Origin: Leminorella grimontii ATCC 33999 = DSM 5078
GTDB taxonomy: Bacteria; Pseudomonadota; Gammaproteobacteria; Enterobacterales; Enterobacteriaceae
NCBI RefSeq assembly: GCF_000439085.1
Contig: NZ_KE392226.1
Span: 132,266-196,265 of the forward strand
Reading direction: 5' to 3'
Length of the DNA stretch: 64,000 nucleotides
Part shown: piece by piece, positions 8,740-17,882 of the stretch
Layout of the letters: each line of letters opens with the position of its first letter
Position numbering within the stretch: position 1 is the stretch's first letter
Made by a program: the position numbers and the translations under genes
Notes under the pieces: generated by a model
What the model was told of the DNA's origin: nothing
The model's input: only the letters and a program-made list of their open reading frames with translations
Databases searched by the model: none

Positions 8740-9984
8740 ATGAATAAAAAAGTCGTTGCTTCACTGCTGGCCGTGGCCTGTTTTGCTCCCGGCCTGGCGA
8801 GTGCGGCAGCCGCACCGGAAGGCTATCAGCTGGAGCAGGTTTTGCTGATGAGCCGCCACAACTTGCGCGCGCCGCTGGCCAATAGCGGCAGCGTGCTGGA
8901 GCAGTCTACGGCTCAACAATGGCCGCAGTGGGATGTGCCGGGAGGGCAGTTGACCACCAAAGGCGGCGTGCTTGAAGTGTATATGGGGCACTATATGCGC
9001 GAATGGCTGGCGGAGCAGGGGCTGGTGAAAAGCGGCGAGTGCCCGGCGCCGCAAAGCGTGTATGCCTATGCCAACAGCCTGCAACGCACCGTCGCCACTG
9101 CGCAGTTCTTTATTACCGGCGCATTCCCCGGCTGTGACGTGCCGGTTCATCACCAGGAACGCATGGGCACGATGGATCCGACCTTTAATCCGGTGATCGT
9201 CAACGATTCGGCGGAATTTACCGAGAAGGCCGTTAAGGCGATGGAGCAGCAGCGCGAAAAGTACCGCCTGGCGGACAGCTATAAGATGCTGGAGCAGGTT
9301 GTCACGTATCGAAACTCGCCCACCTGCAAAGAAAAACAGCTGTGTGACTTAACCGCGCAGAAAGACAAATTCAGCGCGGACTCCGGCAAAGAGCCGGGCG
9401 TGAGCGGGCCGCTGAAGGTGGGCAACGCGCTGGTGGACGCCTTTACCCTACAGTATTACGAGGGGTTCCCGCTTGATAAGGTCGCCTGGGGAAAAATCAA
9501 GACCGACGCGCAGTGGCGCACGCTGTCCCAACTGAAGAACGGCTATCAGGATACCCTGTTTACCTCGCCGGACGTGGCGCGCAACGTGGCGTCGCCGCTG
9601 ATAAAGTACATTCAGAAAGCTCTGGTGGGTGAGGGAGCGGCAAAGGGCCCGAAGGTCACGCTGATGGTGGGGCATGACTCCAACATCGCTTCTCTTTTAA
9701 GCGCGCTGCAGTTCAAACCGTATCAGCTACCGGGACAGTACGAGCGCACTCCGATCGGCGGGAAAATCGTGTTCCAGCGCTGGCATGACAAGGCGAATAA
9801 CCGCGATTTGATGAAAATAGAGTATGTCTATCAGAGCGCCGAGCAGCTGCGCAAAGGCGAATCGCTGACCTTACAGAATCCGCCGAAGCGCGTAACGCTG
9901 GCGCTGGAAGGCTGCCCAACGGACGCCAACGGATTCTGCCCGTGGGACAAGTTTGCCGACGTGCTGAATCAGGCAGTGAAATAG
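8740..9984 (+). CDS. agp: Periplasmic glucose-1-phosphatase Agp
   Basis: This histidine acid phosphatase releases glucose from glucose-1-phosphate in the periplasm. I chose ATG 8740, preceded by GAGG, because it opens directly into a signal peptide ([10 protein letters not shown]..., cleavage near residue 22). The frame upstream to 8638 would add an improbable N-terminus. The product has 414 residues (E. coli 413). The catalytic motif RHNLRAP (Arg39, His40) and the proton-donor motif GHDSN (His312, Asp313) are intact, and cysteines are paired as in Agp. RHNLRAP rather than RHGxRxP is the Agp signature that separates it from phytase AppA. Confidence 0.96.
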   Translation: MNKKVVASLLAVACFAPGLASAAAAPEGYQLEQVLLMSRHNLRAPLANSGSVLEQSTAQQWPQWDVPGGQLTTKGGVLEVYMGHYMREWLAEQGLVKSGECPAPQSVYAYANSLQRTVATAQFFITGAFPGCDVPVHHQERMGTMDPTFNPVIVNDSAEFTEKAVKAMEQQREKYRLADSYKMLEQVVTYRNSPTCKEKQLCDLTAQKDKFSADSGKEPGVSGPLKVGNALVDAFTLQYYEGFPLDKVAWGKIKTDAQWRTLSQLKNGYQDTLFTSPDVARNVASPLIKYIQKALVGEGAAKGPKVTLMVGHDSNIASLLSALQFKPYQLPGQYERTPIGGKIVFQRWHDKANNRDLMKIEYVYQSAEQLRKGESLTLQNPPKRVTLALEGCPTDANGFCPWDKFADVLNQAVK

Positions 9985-9991
9985 AAAGAAA

Positions 9992-10027
9992 TCAGGCCGC
10001 GTACCCCAACGACGGGACGCGGCCTGA
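9992..10027 (-). terminator. Hairpin between convergent agp and yajL
   Basis: A perfect 11-bp stem TCAGGCCGCGT/ACGCGGCCTGA with a 14-nt loop. On the minus strand it is followed by a T-rich run (TTTCTTTC), so it best serves yajL but can also stop agp transcripts. Confidence 0.75.
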
Positions 10028-10072
10028 CGTAAAGCTTTAGGCGAGACGCCGTTAGCCGTTCGCCGTTAACGG

Positions 10073-10660
10073 CTAAAAATAGGCGTAAATGCCCTGCGCT
10101 ACGATAAGCTGCTCCGCCACCTCGGCGGCCTTCTCGCGGCTGACCAGCAGCTCAACCAGCTTAAGGCCGAAGTCGATGGAGGTGCCGGGCCCTTGGCTAG
10201 TGACCAGATTTACCCTGTCGTCAAAGTTAACCCGGCGGTCGATCCACTGCCCTTCAGGAATGTGGGACTTGAAGCTCGGGTAGACCGCCATGTTGCCGAC
10301 CGGAAACAGGTCGTGGTAGGCCAGCACTAATGCCGGCGCGGCGCAGATGGCGGCGACGATGTTGCCGCTTAGGTGGGTTTGACGAACCTTTTCTACCAGC
10401 AGCGGGCTGTCGCGAAAGCACTCCGCGCCCTTCACGCCGCCGGGCAGAATGACGGCGTCAAACGCCTCGTCGGCCACCTCGACCAGCGGGCGGTCGGCTA
10501 AAAGCCGAACGCCGCGCGAGCAGACGATCTCCAGACTGCCGTCGCCTTCCACGCTTGCGGTAGTGACCTCAACGCCGCCCCTGACCAGTATGTCGATCGT
10601 TGTGACGGCTTCCATTTCTTCGCTGCCGTGGGCCAGGCAGACGAGTGCGCGCGGTGTCAT
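10073..10660 (-). CDS. yajL: DJ-1/PfpI family protein YajL
   Basis: 195 residues, the usual length. YajL is a cytoplasmic DJ-1 homologue linked to oxidative-stress protection and reported as a deglycase or chaperone. The nucleophile Cys106 is in AAICAAPA, and the conserved Glu14/15 are in HGSEEME. It is divergent from yajQ across 130 nt. The panE gene that lies between yajL and yajQ in E. coli is absent here. Confidence 0.95.
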   Translation of the reverse strand: MTPRALVCLAHGSEEMEAVTTIDILVRGGVEVTTASVEGDGSLEIVCSRGVRLLADRPLVEVADEAFDAVILPGGVKGAECFRDSPLLVEKVRQTHLSGNIVAAICAAPALVLAYHDLFPVGNMAVYPSFKSHIPEGQWIDRRVNFDDRVNLVTSQGPGTSIDFGLKLVELLVSREKAAEVAEQLIVAQGIYAYF

Positions 10661-10790
10661 GTTTTGCTCCTTAACGGGACAAGCCCGGTTAGAAAGATAT
10701 GGCCCGATATTTTGCAGGCGGGGCGATAACGGTTATCATGCACAAATTACCTATGATGAAAAGCGTCACGTGACGAAAAAGGAAGAGAGT

Positions 10791-11282
10791 ATGCCATCTT
10801 TTGATATTGTTTCTGAAATCGATATGCCGGAAGTGCGCAACGGCGTTGAGAACGCCACCCGCGATCTGACTAACCGCTGGGACTTTCGCAACGTCCCGGC
10901 CAGCTTTGAGCTGAATGAAAAGAATGAAACCATCAAGGTTGCCAGCGAGTCCGAATTCCAGGTGCAGCAGCTGCTGGACATCCTGCGCGACAAGCTGGCC
11001 AAGCGCGGCATCGACGGCGCGGCGCTGGACATCCCCGAACAGATGGACCACAGCGGCAAAACCTACAGCGTCGAGGTCAAGCTTAAGCAGGGCATCGAAA
11101 GCGAGATGGCCAAAAAGCTGGTCAAGCTGATTAAAGACAGCAAGCTCAAAGTGCAGGCCCAAATTCAGGGCGATCAGGTGCGCGTTACCGGCAAGGCCCG
11201 CGATGACCTTCAGGGCGTAATTGCGCTGGTGAGGGGCGCCGAGTTGGGGCAGCCGTTCCAGTTCAACAACTTCCGCGATTAA
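10791..11282 (+). CDS. yajQ: YajQ nucleotide-binding protein (UPF0234)
   Basis: 163 residues, the same as E. coli YajQ. Two ferredoxin-like domains are visible. The N-terminal [20 protein letters not shown] and terminal [10 protein letters not shown] blocks are hallmarks. Family members bind nucleotides, tRNA or, in Xanthomonas, cyclic di-GMP. ATG 10791 with GGAAGAG just upstream is chosen over an artefactual longer frame that runs antisense through yajL. Confidence 0.95.
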   Translation: MPSFDIVSEIDMPEVRNGVENATRDLTNRWDFRNVPASFELNEKNETIKVASESEFQVQQLLDILRDKLAKRGIDGAALDIPEQMDHSGKTYSVEVKLKQGIESEMAKKLVKLIKDSKLKVQAQIQGDQVRVTGKARDDLQGVIALVRGAELGQPFQFNNFRD

Positions 11283-11293
11283 CCTTTCGATCG

Positions 11294-11316
11294 GGCCCCG
11301 CCGTATCGGCGGGGCC
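11294..11316 (+). terminator. GC-rich hairpin after yajQ
   Basis: GGCCCCGCC (11294-11302) and GGCGGGGCC (11308-11316) form a perfect 9-bp stem 12 nt after the yajQ stop. No T-run follows, so it may stabilise the 3' end rather than terminate alone. Confidence 0.6.
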
Positions 11317-11336
11317 GTCTAAGCCTTCCTGCTCCG

Positions 11337-12130
11337 TCAGTTGTAGTCGTTGCCGTCTATCAGATCGCTATCGCCAATATTGCAAACCAGCCTGTTGGGG
11401 AAATTTTGGTCAAGCGTCGCTTCCAGGTTCAGGTATTCGCCGTTTTTCTCCACCTTCTGGCCGGGAAGAATACAGTTGACGGATCGAGATCTAAACAGGC
11501 TGCTGCCGCCATCCCGCTCCGGGCGTTCGCGCAGGGCGGACAGCGTAACCTTGAGCGTAAAATCGTCGGCCAATTGCCACTCTTTCAGCGGCGCCATTTC
11601 ATAGGCGAAGACTTCAATAGAGCGGCTGGAGGTGAAGTAGCCGTAGGCCTTTTCCAAGTGCGTTATCGGCTGGAAATAGGCGACCTCAACTTGAACACTT
11701 CCCCCGTGAAAGAGGCGCGATAAAGCGGCAACACGGCGGCGCATTCGGACGCTGACCAGCAGCGATTCCAGTATGACGGATCCGGTGCTTCAGGCGCGTC
11801 CCTTTCTAACGTAACTTTTGCCGCGCTGTATTTACCGGCAACCTTCGCCTCAACGGGGGTGTTTGCCGGCATGATAAAGGCAAAATCTAAGGTGGCGTCA
11901 GCGCTTGACGTGATGTGATAAACCGCCTCAACCCAGCATCTGCCATAGTCGCAGTCGACGTCCAGCGTCTCTGACTGTACGACCAGCTGCGGCATTGGCT
12001 TTTGCCCCTGTGGCAATGTCAGGGGAGAAGAAGGAAGTTCGATATGGTTGATCGCCGCACGCATATTTGCCCATGCGCCCGAGGCGAATGCCAGAATGAA
12101 AACGGCCAACGCGGCCTTTGATTTATACAT
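11337..12130 (-). pseudogene. Secreted protein gene interrupted by a 1-nt frameshift
   Basis: Two overlapping minus-strand frames make one protein. The first (12130 to 11663) begins with a signal peptide (MYKSKAALAVFILAF..., cleavage near AWA). The second (to 11337) supplies a continuing C-terminal half. They join smoothly (RASFTGG then SVQVEVAYFQ) if one G is added to the five-G run on the minus strand (CCCCC at 11701-11705), giving about 264 residues. Four or more cysteines (CDYGRCW, RCWSASEC) suggest a disulfide-bonded periplasmic or outer-surface protein. Family unknown. The break could be a true mutation, a phase-variable tract or an assembly error. Confidence 0.7.
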
Positions 12131-12733
12131 ACGAGAGTTCTTTCTTCATTAGTTGCTTCGGATTTTGTCGGTTTGAAGCCATTTTATATCAATTGACTCG
12201 CTGTGGCTTTACTCGCGTTCGTTCGTAAATCAATAAGCTTTTTTGCATAAATGTCGGCTTTTACTACAGGGAAATTTATTTTCCTTAGCAATGCTTACTC
12301 CTGTTTTCTAGTTAAACAAAAGAACAAAAAAGGATCATAAGATTATTGTCGGCGCTGGCGACGAGTAAGCGGCGATCTCTCTCAAGCAATAACCGTTTCA
12401 GCGCACATTTCTCCCCTTCTAAAGATTAAAACTTAGACATGAAGCACAGCTTTTGACAATGCCATGTTGAATTAATGTGAATTAAAAGGTAGTTTTCAGA
12501 CCATTCTTAGTTGCTCATATGATATTTAATTGAACATATGATGCGTGATGGGATGCAGAGTAATGCACAGATGTACTGTGTGAATGCAATGAAACCATTC
12601 TGAGAGAAAGGCGTCGAGCCTGACGCGCCCGGACGTTCTGAACGCAATGTTTTTATAAATAATTTCTACCAATAAAAAGCAAGTTTCACCCTTCCTTTGG
12701 GGCGTCTGGTTTTACCTTCTGTGAGGAAATCGT
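12131..12733. other. 603-nt AT-rich region upstream of tctB
   Basis: No gene seen. It should contain promoters for the pseudogene (minus) and the tct operon (plus). CATATGAT occurs at 12516-12523 and 12535-12542, 19 nt apart on the same face of the helix, which could be a tandem operator for a tct regulator. No tctD/tctE two-component genes are nearby. Confidence 0.4.
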
Positions 12734-13153
12734 ATGAAACAATATTACGTCATACCGACTCTTCTTTCCCTGCTGGCTTTGTTTTGGATGTATATGGGCG
12801 TCACCGCCTATGAAGTATGGGATGAGGGGCCCGGAGGCGGATTTATGCCGCTGATTGCTGGCGGGGTTTTGCTGGTTTTCAGCGTCGTCAGCCTGATTAA
12901 AGTCGACTTCGTCTCTCTACATCATTCTCTATACGCTCTGATGCCCGTGGCGATCGTTGCGGCGCTGATTGGCGCTATTCCTATTGTCGGCACGTTTCCC
13001 GCGCTGTTTATCATGCTGCTGCTTTGGTTAGCGCTGCTTGCCGGCTATTCGTGGCGCTTCTCGTTTGTGGTGTCGGCGGGCGTGCTGGTGGTCGTTTGGC
13101 TGATCTTCAGGCTGTGGTTGAGCGTGCCGTTTCCCACCGGCCTGTTTTACTAA
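12734..13153 (+). CDS. tctB: Tripartite tricarboxylate transporter small subunit TctB
   Basis: 139 residues with four predicted membrane helices and the family-typical GPGGGFMPL motif in the first periplasmic loop. TctB pairs with TctA in the inner membrane as the small permease subunit of a secondary carboxylate importer driven by ion gradients. GTGAGG lies just before the ATG. It is first in a B-A-C operon, whereas the classical Salmonella operon runs C-B-A. Confidence 0.88.
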   Translation: MKQYYVIPTLLSLLALFWMYMGVTAYEVWDEGPGGGFMPLIAGGVLLVFSVVSLIKVDFVSLHHSLYALMPVAIVAALIGAIPIVGTFPALFIMLLLWLALLAGYSWRFSFVVSAGVLVVVWLIFRLWLSVPFPTGLFY

Positions 13154-13165
13154 AGGAGGCACGGC

Positions 13166-14686
13166 ATGTCGGACATTTTTTCCTCTCTTGGCATGGGCTT
13201 TGGCGTAGCGCTTCAGCCGTATAACATCATGATGGCCGCCGTCGGCGCGATGATGGGGCTTATCGTAGGCGCAATGCCGGGCATCGGCTCGCTGGCGGGC
13301 GTAGCGCTGCTGCTGCCGTTGACGTTCAAGCTTGACCCCAGCGCGGGCATTATCATGCTGGCGGCGCTTTACTACGCCAACATGTACGGCGGATCGTTCA
13401 GCGCCATTCTGTTGAACATCCCAGGCGATTCTCCCGCCGTGATGACCGCCATCGACGGCTATAAGCTGACGCAGAAAGGCCGGGCGGGAAAGGCGCTGCT
13501 GACTGCGATTATCGCCTCTTTTACCGGCGGCACCGTCGGCATCGTTATCCTGACGTTCCTTGGCCCCGGCCTGGCCGACGTCGGCCTGAGGTTCGGCCCC
13601 GCCGAAATGACCATGATTATTCTGATGGCGTTAACCTCTATCGGCTGGGTGCTGGGCGACAATCCGGTCAAGGGGCTGGTGACGACCGGCTTAGGCCTGC
13701 TGTTAGCCACCGTGGGCGTAGATCTGTCGACGGGGGCGTCGCGCTATTCCTTTGGCGTACCGGAGCTGATGAGCGGCGTCAGCTTTATTCCGCTGGTGAT
13801 CGGCATGTTCGGCTTTTCCCAGGTGATGCTGCTGATGCGCGACATGAGGCGCGGCGAAGCCGACGAAGCGCCAAAGGAAGAGGGCGTTGTTCAACAAAAG
13901 CTGACGATAAAAAACAGCCTGCTGGATAAAAGCGAAGTCAAGGAGGTGGTGCCCACCGCCGTGAAAACCGGGCTGTTCGGCACCTTTATCGGCGTGCTGC
14001 CCGGCGCGGGCGCGACGATGGCGGCATTTCTTTCCTATATCGTTGAGAAAAAAACCAACGGTCGCCGCGGCGCGGAAATGGGGCGCGGCGCGCTGGTGGG
14101 CGTCGCCGCCCCAGAGGCGGGCAATAACGCGGCTGCGGCGGGGGCGTTTGCACCGCTGCTGTCGCTAGGCATTCCCGGCTCCGGCACTACGGCGGTGCTG
14201 CTGGGCGGGCTGATGATGTGGGGGCTGCGCCCCGGCCCGCTGCTGTTCAGCGAAAGCCCTGAGTTTGCCTGGGGGCTGATAGCGTCGATGTACGTAGGGA
14301 ACATCATATGTGTCTTTATCGCCATTCTGATTATCCCGTTTCTGATGAATATATTGCGCGTTCCCCGCCGCCTGATCGTCGCTATTATCACCGTAGTTTG
14401 CGTGGTGGGCTCCTACAGCGTCGGTAACAGCCTGTTTGACGTAGGGTTGATGTTGGCGGCGGGCGTGGTTGGCTACTATCTGGCGCTGTACAACTATCCG
14501 ATTGCGCCGCTGCTGCTGGCCTTTGTACTGGCGCCGATTCTGGAAAAATCGTTTACCGCATCGTTTGAAATCTCGGGCGGCAGCCCGGCGATTTTCATTC
14601 AAAGCCCGATAGCGGCGACCTTTCTGGCGATCACGGTGCTGATTTGCCTGATCCCGATACTGAAAAAAGCAATTATTCGACGGTAA
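13166..14686 (+). CDS. tctA: Tripartite tricarboxylate transporter large subunit TctA
   Basis: 506 residues, the standard TctA length, with about 12 membrane helices. Family motifs are present: GAMPGIGSLAGVALLLPLTF near the N-terminus, YYANMYGGSFSAILLNIPG, and the central GVLPGAGATMAAFLSY with PEAGNNAAAAGAFAPLLSLG. AAAGGAGG precedes the ATG, 12 nt after tctB. It forms the translocation channel. The substrate class is carboxylates (citrate, tartrate, phthalate and similar), not resolvable here. Confidence 0.93.
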   Translation: MSDIFSSLGMGFGVALQPYNIMMAAVGAMMGLIVGAMPGIGSLAGVALLLPLTFKLDPSAGIIMLAALYYANMYGGSFSAILLNIPGDSPAVMTAIDGYKLTQKGRAGKALLTAIIASFTGGTVGIVILTFLGPGLADVGLRFGPAEMTMIILMALTSIGWVLGDNPVKGLVTTGLGLLLATVGVDLSTGASRYSFGVPELMSGVSFIPLVIGMFGFSQVMLLMRDMRRGEADEAPKEEGVVQQKLTIKNSLLDKSEVKEVVPTAVKTGLFGTFIGVLPGAGATMAAFLSYIVEKKTNGRRGAEMGRGALVGVAAPEAGNNAAAAGAFAPLLSLGIPGSGTTAVLLGGLMMWGLRPGPLLFSESPEFAWGLIASMYVGNIICVFIAILIIPFLMNILRVPRRLIVAIITVVCVVGSYSVGNSLFDVGLMLAAGVVGYYLALYNYPIAPLLLAFVLAPILEKSFTASFEISGGSPAIFIQSPIAATFLAITVLICLIPILKKAIIRR

Positions 14687-14723
14687 CAATACGGCTTACC
14701 CGTACACCCTATGGAGTGTGATT

Positions 14724-15725
14724 ATGAAAAATGACGTAATGAAAAAAACGTGGCTCTCTTCCTCCCGCATGGCGCTGGCTTCGGCGCTGGCATTAACGGC
14801 CTGCCTGTCCTTCCCCGCCTCGGCGTGGGAGCCGACGGCGGACGTCGAGTTTATCGTTCCCTCCGCGCCCGGCGGCGGCAGCGATCTAAACGCCAGAACG
14901 ATAGCCGACATCGCCAGGCAGGAAAACCTGATCTCCAAGAACATTATGGTGGTCAACAAGCCCGGTGGTTCCGGCGCGGTCTCTTTTTCCTATATGAATA
15001 AGAAAAAGGGCGACGACAATACGCTGATGGTGCTGCACAGCGGCCAAGATCTCGGCTCTTACGTGCTGGACTGGGACGTGAAGGGGAAAGACCTCAGCTA
15101 CATCGGCATCGTCGCGTTTGACGACATGGTGCTGTGCGCCGTGGCGGGCTCGGAATATACCGATATCAAACAGCTGATAGAAAAAAGCAAAACCCAGCGC
15201 ATCACCTATGGCGGCTCGCAAAAGGGCAACGGCGATCACCTGTCGTTTCTGATGATGAATAAGAACACCGGCTCGGACTTCAAGTACGTGATGTTCAACA
15301 GCGCCGGCGAAGTCACCTCCGCCATGCTGGGCGGGCACGTCAACATCGGCATCTTCAACCCTAGCGAATGCATCGCCCAGGCCAGAGCTGGAAAGTTCGT
15401 CCCGCTGGCGACCTTTTCGGACCAGCGCCTGACCGGCGAATTCGCCAACACCCCGACGTTTAAAGAGCTGGGCTACCCTCAGTTGATATTAAGAGAAGCC
15501 CGCGCCATCGCCGGCCCTCCGGGCATGTCGGCAGAAGCGGTCGCCTACTACGAGCAGCTGCTGAAGAAAGTGACCGAGACGCCGCAGTGGAAAACCAACT
15601 ACATCGAGAAAAACTTCCTCACCCCGGTGTTTGTCGACGCCAAAGGCACCAAAGAGTATTTCCTTAGGGAGTCCGAAGGCGCCATGGAGAGGTTTGTTGC
15701 GGATGGGTTGATTAAGAAGAAGTAG
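14724..15725 (+). CDS. tctC: Tripartite tricarboxylate transporter solute-binding protein TctC
   Basis: ATG 14724 is preceded by GGAG at 14713-14716; an in-frame GTG at 14718 is too close to it. 333 residues with a signal peptide ending near SAWE, then a Bug/TctC binding fold. Conserved features are FIVPSAPGGGSD, the VNKPGGSG loop and the GGSQKGNGD segment. The protein captures a carboxylate in the periplasm and delivers it to TctAB. Being last in the operon, it may need its own promoter or mRNA stabilisation for high expression; none was identified. Confidence 0.92.
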   Translation: MKNDVMKKTWLSSSRMALASALALTACLSFPASAWEPTADVEFIVPSAPGGGSDLNARTIADIARQENLISKNIMVVNKPGGSGAVSFSYMNKKKGDDNTLMVLHSGQDLGSYVLDWDVKGKDLSYIGIVAFDDMVLCAVAGSEYTDIKQLIEKSKTQRITYGGSQKGNGDHLSFLMMNKNTGSDFKYVMFNSAGEVTSAMLGGHVNIGIFNPSECIAQARAGKFVPLATFSDQRLTGEFANTPTFKELGYPQLILREARAIAGPPGMSAEAVAYYEQLLKKVTETPQWKTNYIEKNFLTPVFVDAKGTKEYFLRESEGAMERFVADGLIKKK

Positions 15726-15754
15726 CGCGGTTTTTCGCAGTTGATTCGAAAGTA

Positions 15755-15870
15755 AAACGGCGGGCTTTGCCCGCCGCTCACCCAAAGCTAATACAAATGC
15801 CCTCCCGGCCGGACACAATGGTGATATAAGCAGAGCGTATTTACGGCCGGAATATCCATAAAAGCCAATT
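15755..15870 (+). repeat. Intergenic modular repeat, short copy (A)
   Basis: It starts with the hairpin CGGCGGGC-TTT-GCCCGCCG (15758-15776) and continues as a block that matches 29671-29772 without gaps. From GCTAATAC (15787) to AAGCCAATT (15870), 67 of 84 positions are identical. The block has its own arms CCGGCCG and CGGCCGG. It sits between the convergent tctC and the sugar ABC operon. The hairpin has its T-run on the minus strand, so it may also act as a terminator. Confidence 0.75.
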
Positions 15871-15886
15871 TGGCCGAATCACCATA

Positions 15887-15911
15887 AAAAAACGGCGGGC
15901 CACGCCCGCCG
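15887..15911 (-). terminator. Intrinsic terminator of the sugar ABC operon
   Basis: CGGCGGGC (15893-15900) / GCCCGCCG (15904-15911) with a 3-nt loop; on the minus strand TTTTTT follows. It lies 25 nt after the permease stop. Its stem sequence is nearly the same as the hairpin in the neighbouring repeat. Confidence 0.85.
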
Positions 15912-15936
15912 CTCTCTCAATACTCAATCAACCAAC

Positions 15937-16905
15937 TCACTTCGCCTTAGCAAACATCCCCGAAAGATTTACCCCTTTCAGGAAGATAAACGCCAGCAGC
16001 AGCCCGCCCCAGAGCGCCATGGTGATATAGCTGCTCACGCCCAGAATGTTCAGGCCGCTTTCCAGCATTTGCAGCAGGATAAGCGCCATCACCATGCCGA
16101 ACACCTTGCCGAAGCCGCCGTCCGGGTTCACGCCGCCCAGTACTGCCGCCAGGATGGACACCAGCAGATAGGATTCGCCGTAGGACGCCTTGGCGGAGTT
16201 GAGCTTGGACATCATCAACAGCCCGGCAATCACGCACAGCACGGAAGAGAGGATATAAACCCAAATCAGCGTCTTGCGCGTGTTGATGCCGGAGTAGTGG
16301 CTGGCCTGCTCGTTAGAGCCGATAAGGTAGATAGTGCGGCCAAAGGCGGACTTCTCCAAAATCACCCACATCACGGCGACTACCGCCAAAAACACCAGCA
16401 GCGGCGTGGGAATGCCGAAAAGGCTTGAGCTGTTGATGACCAGCACGTAGTCCGGGAAGTTGGAAATCGCCGAGCCTTTGGAGATAAGGATGTTGACGCC
16501 GTTGAGCAGCGTCATGATGCCAAGCGTCGCCAGAATCGGCGATACCCGGACGACCGCGATTAAGAAGCCGTTGATAAAGCCGATGACCATCGCCATGGCG
16601 AGGCCCGCCAGCAGCATCATGGTCATGCCTATGGCGTCCGGCGCGTAGTGGGTCGCGACCCACGCCATCACCAGCGCACAGGCGTTCATGGTGGCGATAA
16701 TCGACAGGTTGATGCCGCCGGTCAGCATCGTGACCGCCATGGCCAGCGCCAGCACGCCGAGCACCGGCATCTGGGAGGCGATGGACTGGAAGTTGGCCGC
16801 TGACCAAAATACGCCGGGAATAAGGAAGCTGAAGGCGACGACGGTCGCGCCAATCAGCAGGCTTAGGTAAATTTCTACGTTGTCTTTGACTTTTCTGCCG
16901 CTCAT
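15937..16905 (-). CDS. CUT2-family sugar ABC transporter permease (second)
   Basis: 322 residues, an RbsC/AraH/LsrC-type inner membrane permease with about 8-10 helices and the family blocks MAVTMLTGGINLSI, FGRTIYLIGSNEQAS and AAVLGGVNPDGG. It overlaps the preceding permease gene by 4 nt (ATGA, 16902-16905). Two dissimilar permease genes imply a heterodimeric channel, as in the Lsr and Rha systems. The substrate is unknown: a pentose, deoxysugar or AI-2-like compound is possible from the family. Confidence 0.9.
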   Translation of the reverse strand: MSGRKVKDNVEIYLSLLIGATVVAFSFLIPGVFWSAANFQSIASQMPVLGVLALAMAVTMLTGGINLSIIATMNACALVMAWVATHYAPDAIGMTMMLLAGLAMAMVIGFINGFLIAVVRVSPILATLGIMTLLNGVNILISKGSAISNFPDYVLVINSSSLFGIPTPLLVFLAVVAVMWVILEKSAFGRTIYLIGSNEQASHYSGINTRKTLIWVYILSSVLCVIAGLLMMSKLNSAKASYGESYLLVSILAAVLGGVNPDGGFGKVFGMVMALILLQMLESGLNILGVSSYITMALWGGLLLAFIFLKGVNLSGMFAKAK

Positions 16906-17882
16906 AGCGCAACTCCCTGACTTTTGCGCTGGCTCCAGGCCGTCATGCTGATGCTGACGACGATGACCAGGCCGGTAACGACGGTATGCCAGTAAGAGGA
17001 GATACCGAGCAGGTTAAGGCCGTTTTGCAGCACGGCCAAAAGGATGACCCCCAGCAGGGTGCCAAGCAGCGTGCCGCGCCCGCCGACGATGCTGGTTCCG
17101 CCCAGTACGACGGCGGCGAGCACCGTCAGCTCGTAGCCGAGCAGAGAATCGGGCGCGACGGTCAGTACGGTGGCGGACTGAACTACGCCCGCCACGCCGG
17201 ACATCAGCCCCATATAGCCATAAACGAACAATTGCAGCTTCAGAATGCCAAAGCCCATGCGGGAGGCGGCCTCTTTGTTGCCGCCCATCGCATAGATAGT
17301 GCGGCCGATGCTGGTTTTGTTCATGATGATGCCGGTCAGCGCCACTACGGCGATTACCGTCAGGATCTGCAGGCTTAGCCCGTAGTCGTAGCCGTCGGCG
17401 GCAGTGAACTTGAACAGCATCACGCCGTGCTCAAACCATTCCGGATAGCTGTACAGCCAAACGCCCTTGGTCAAATACAAAAGCAGGCCGTAGAAAATGT
17501 TCAGCGTAGAGATGGTGATGATGATGGACGGTACGTTCAGCCGGTTGACCAGCAGGGCGTTGACCAGCCCCAGCAGCAGGCCAATGCCGCCGCTTAGCGC
17601 AAACGCCAGCGCGAAGTTGCCGGTGGTGTTTTGAATTAACGTCACCATCACGTACTGAGAGATGATGGTCATCGCGGGGAACGAAATGTCGATGCCGCCG
17701 GAGATCAAAACGATAAACAGCCCGCAGGCCAGGATGGTCAACATCGCGTAGTTGTTGACCAGATCGTAAACGTTGCCCAGCGTCAGAAAGTCCGGGCTTG
17801 CAAACGAGAGATAGCCGCCGATGACGAGGATCGTCAGGCCGAGAAACATCTCGTGCTTTTTAATGCCTAATTTGTTAACCAT
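16902..17882 (-). CDS. CUT2-family sugar ABC transporter permease (first)
   Basis: 326 residues with multiple membrane helices. Conserved features are LISGGIDISFPAM, the loop IGRTIYAMGGNKEAASRMG and AAVVLGGTSIVGGRG, which contact the ATPase and line the path in this family. It overlaps the ATPase gene by 8 nt and the second permease by 4 nt, so the three are translationally coupled. It is not the arabinose permease, which is found separately (araH). Confidence 0.9.
   Translation of the reverse strand: MVNKLGIKKHEMFLGLTILVIGGYLSFASPDFLTLGNVYDLVNNYAMLTILACGLFIVLISGGIDISFPAMTIISQYVMVTLIQNTTGNFALAFALSGGIGLLLGLVNALLVNRLNVPSIIITISTLNIFYGLLLYLTKGVWLYSYPEWFEHGVMLFKFTAADGYDYGLSLQILTVIAVVALTGIIMNKTSIGRTIYAMGGNKEAASRMGFGILKLQLFVYGYMGLMSGVAGVVQSATVLTVAPDSLLGYELTVLAAVVLGGTSIVGGRGTLLGTLLGVILLAVLQNGLNLLGISSYWHTVVTGLVIVVSISMTAWSQRKSQGVAL

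Noticed and set aside
10449..10790. N-terminal extension of yajQ
   Set aside because: It would run antisense through yajL. YajQ family length and a good ribosome site support ATG 10791.
15755..15776. Calling the CGGCGGGC hairpin only a tctC terminator
   Set aside because: The T-run is on the minus strand and the same arms head the repeat at 29536, so it is better described as part of the repeat, with possible terminator function.
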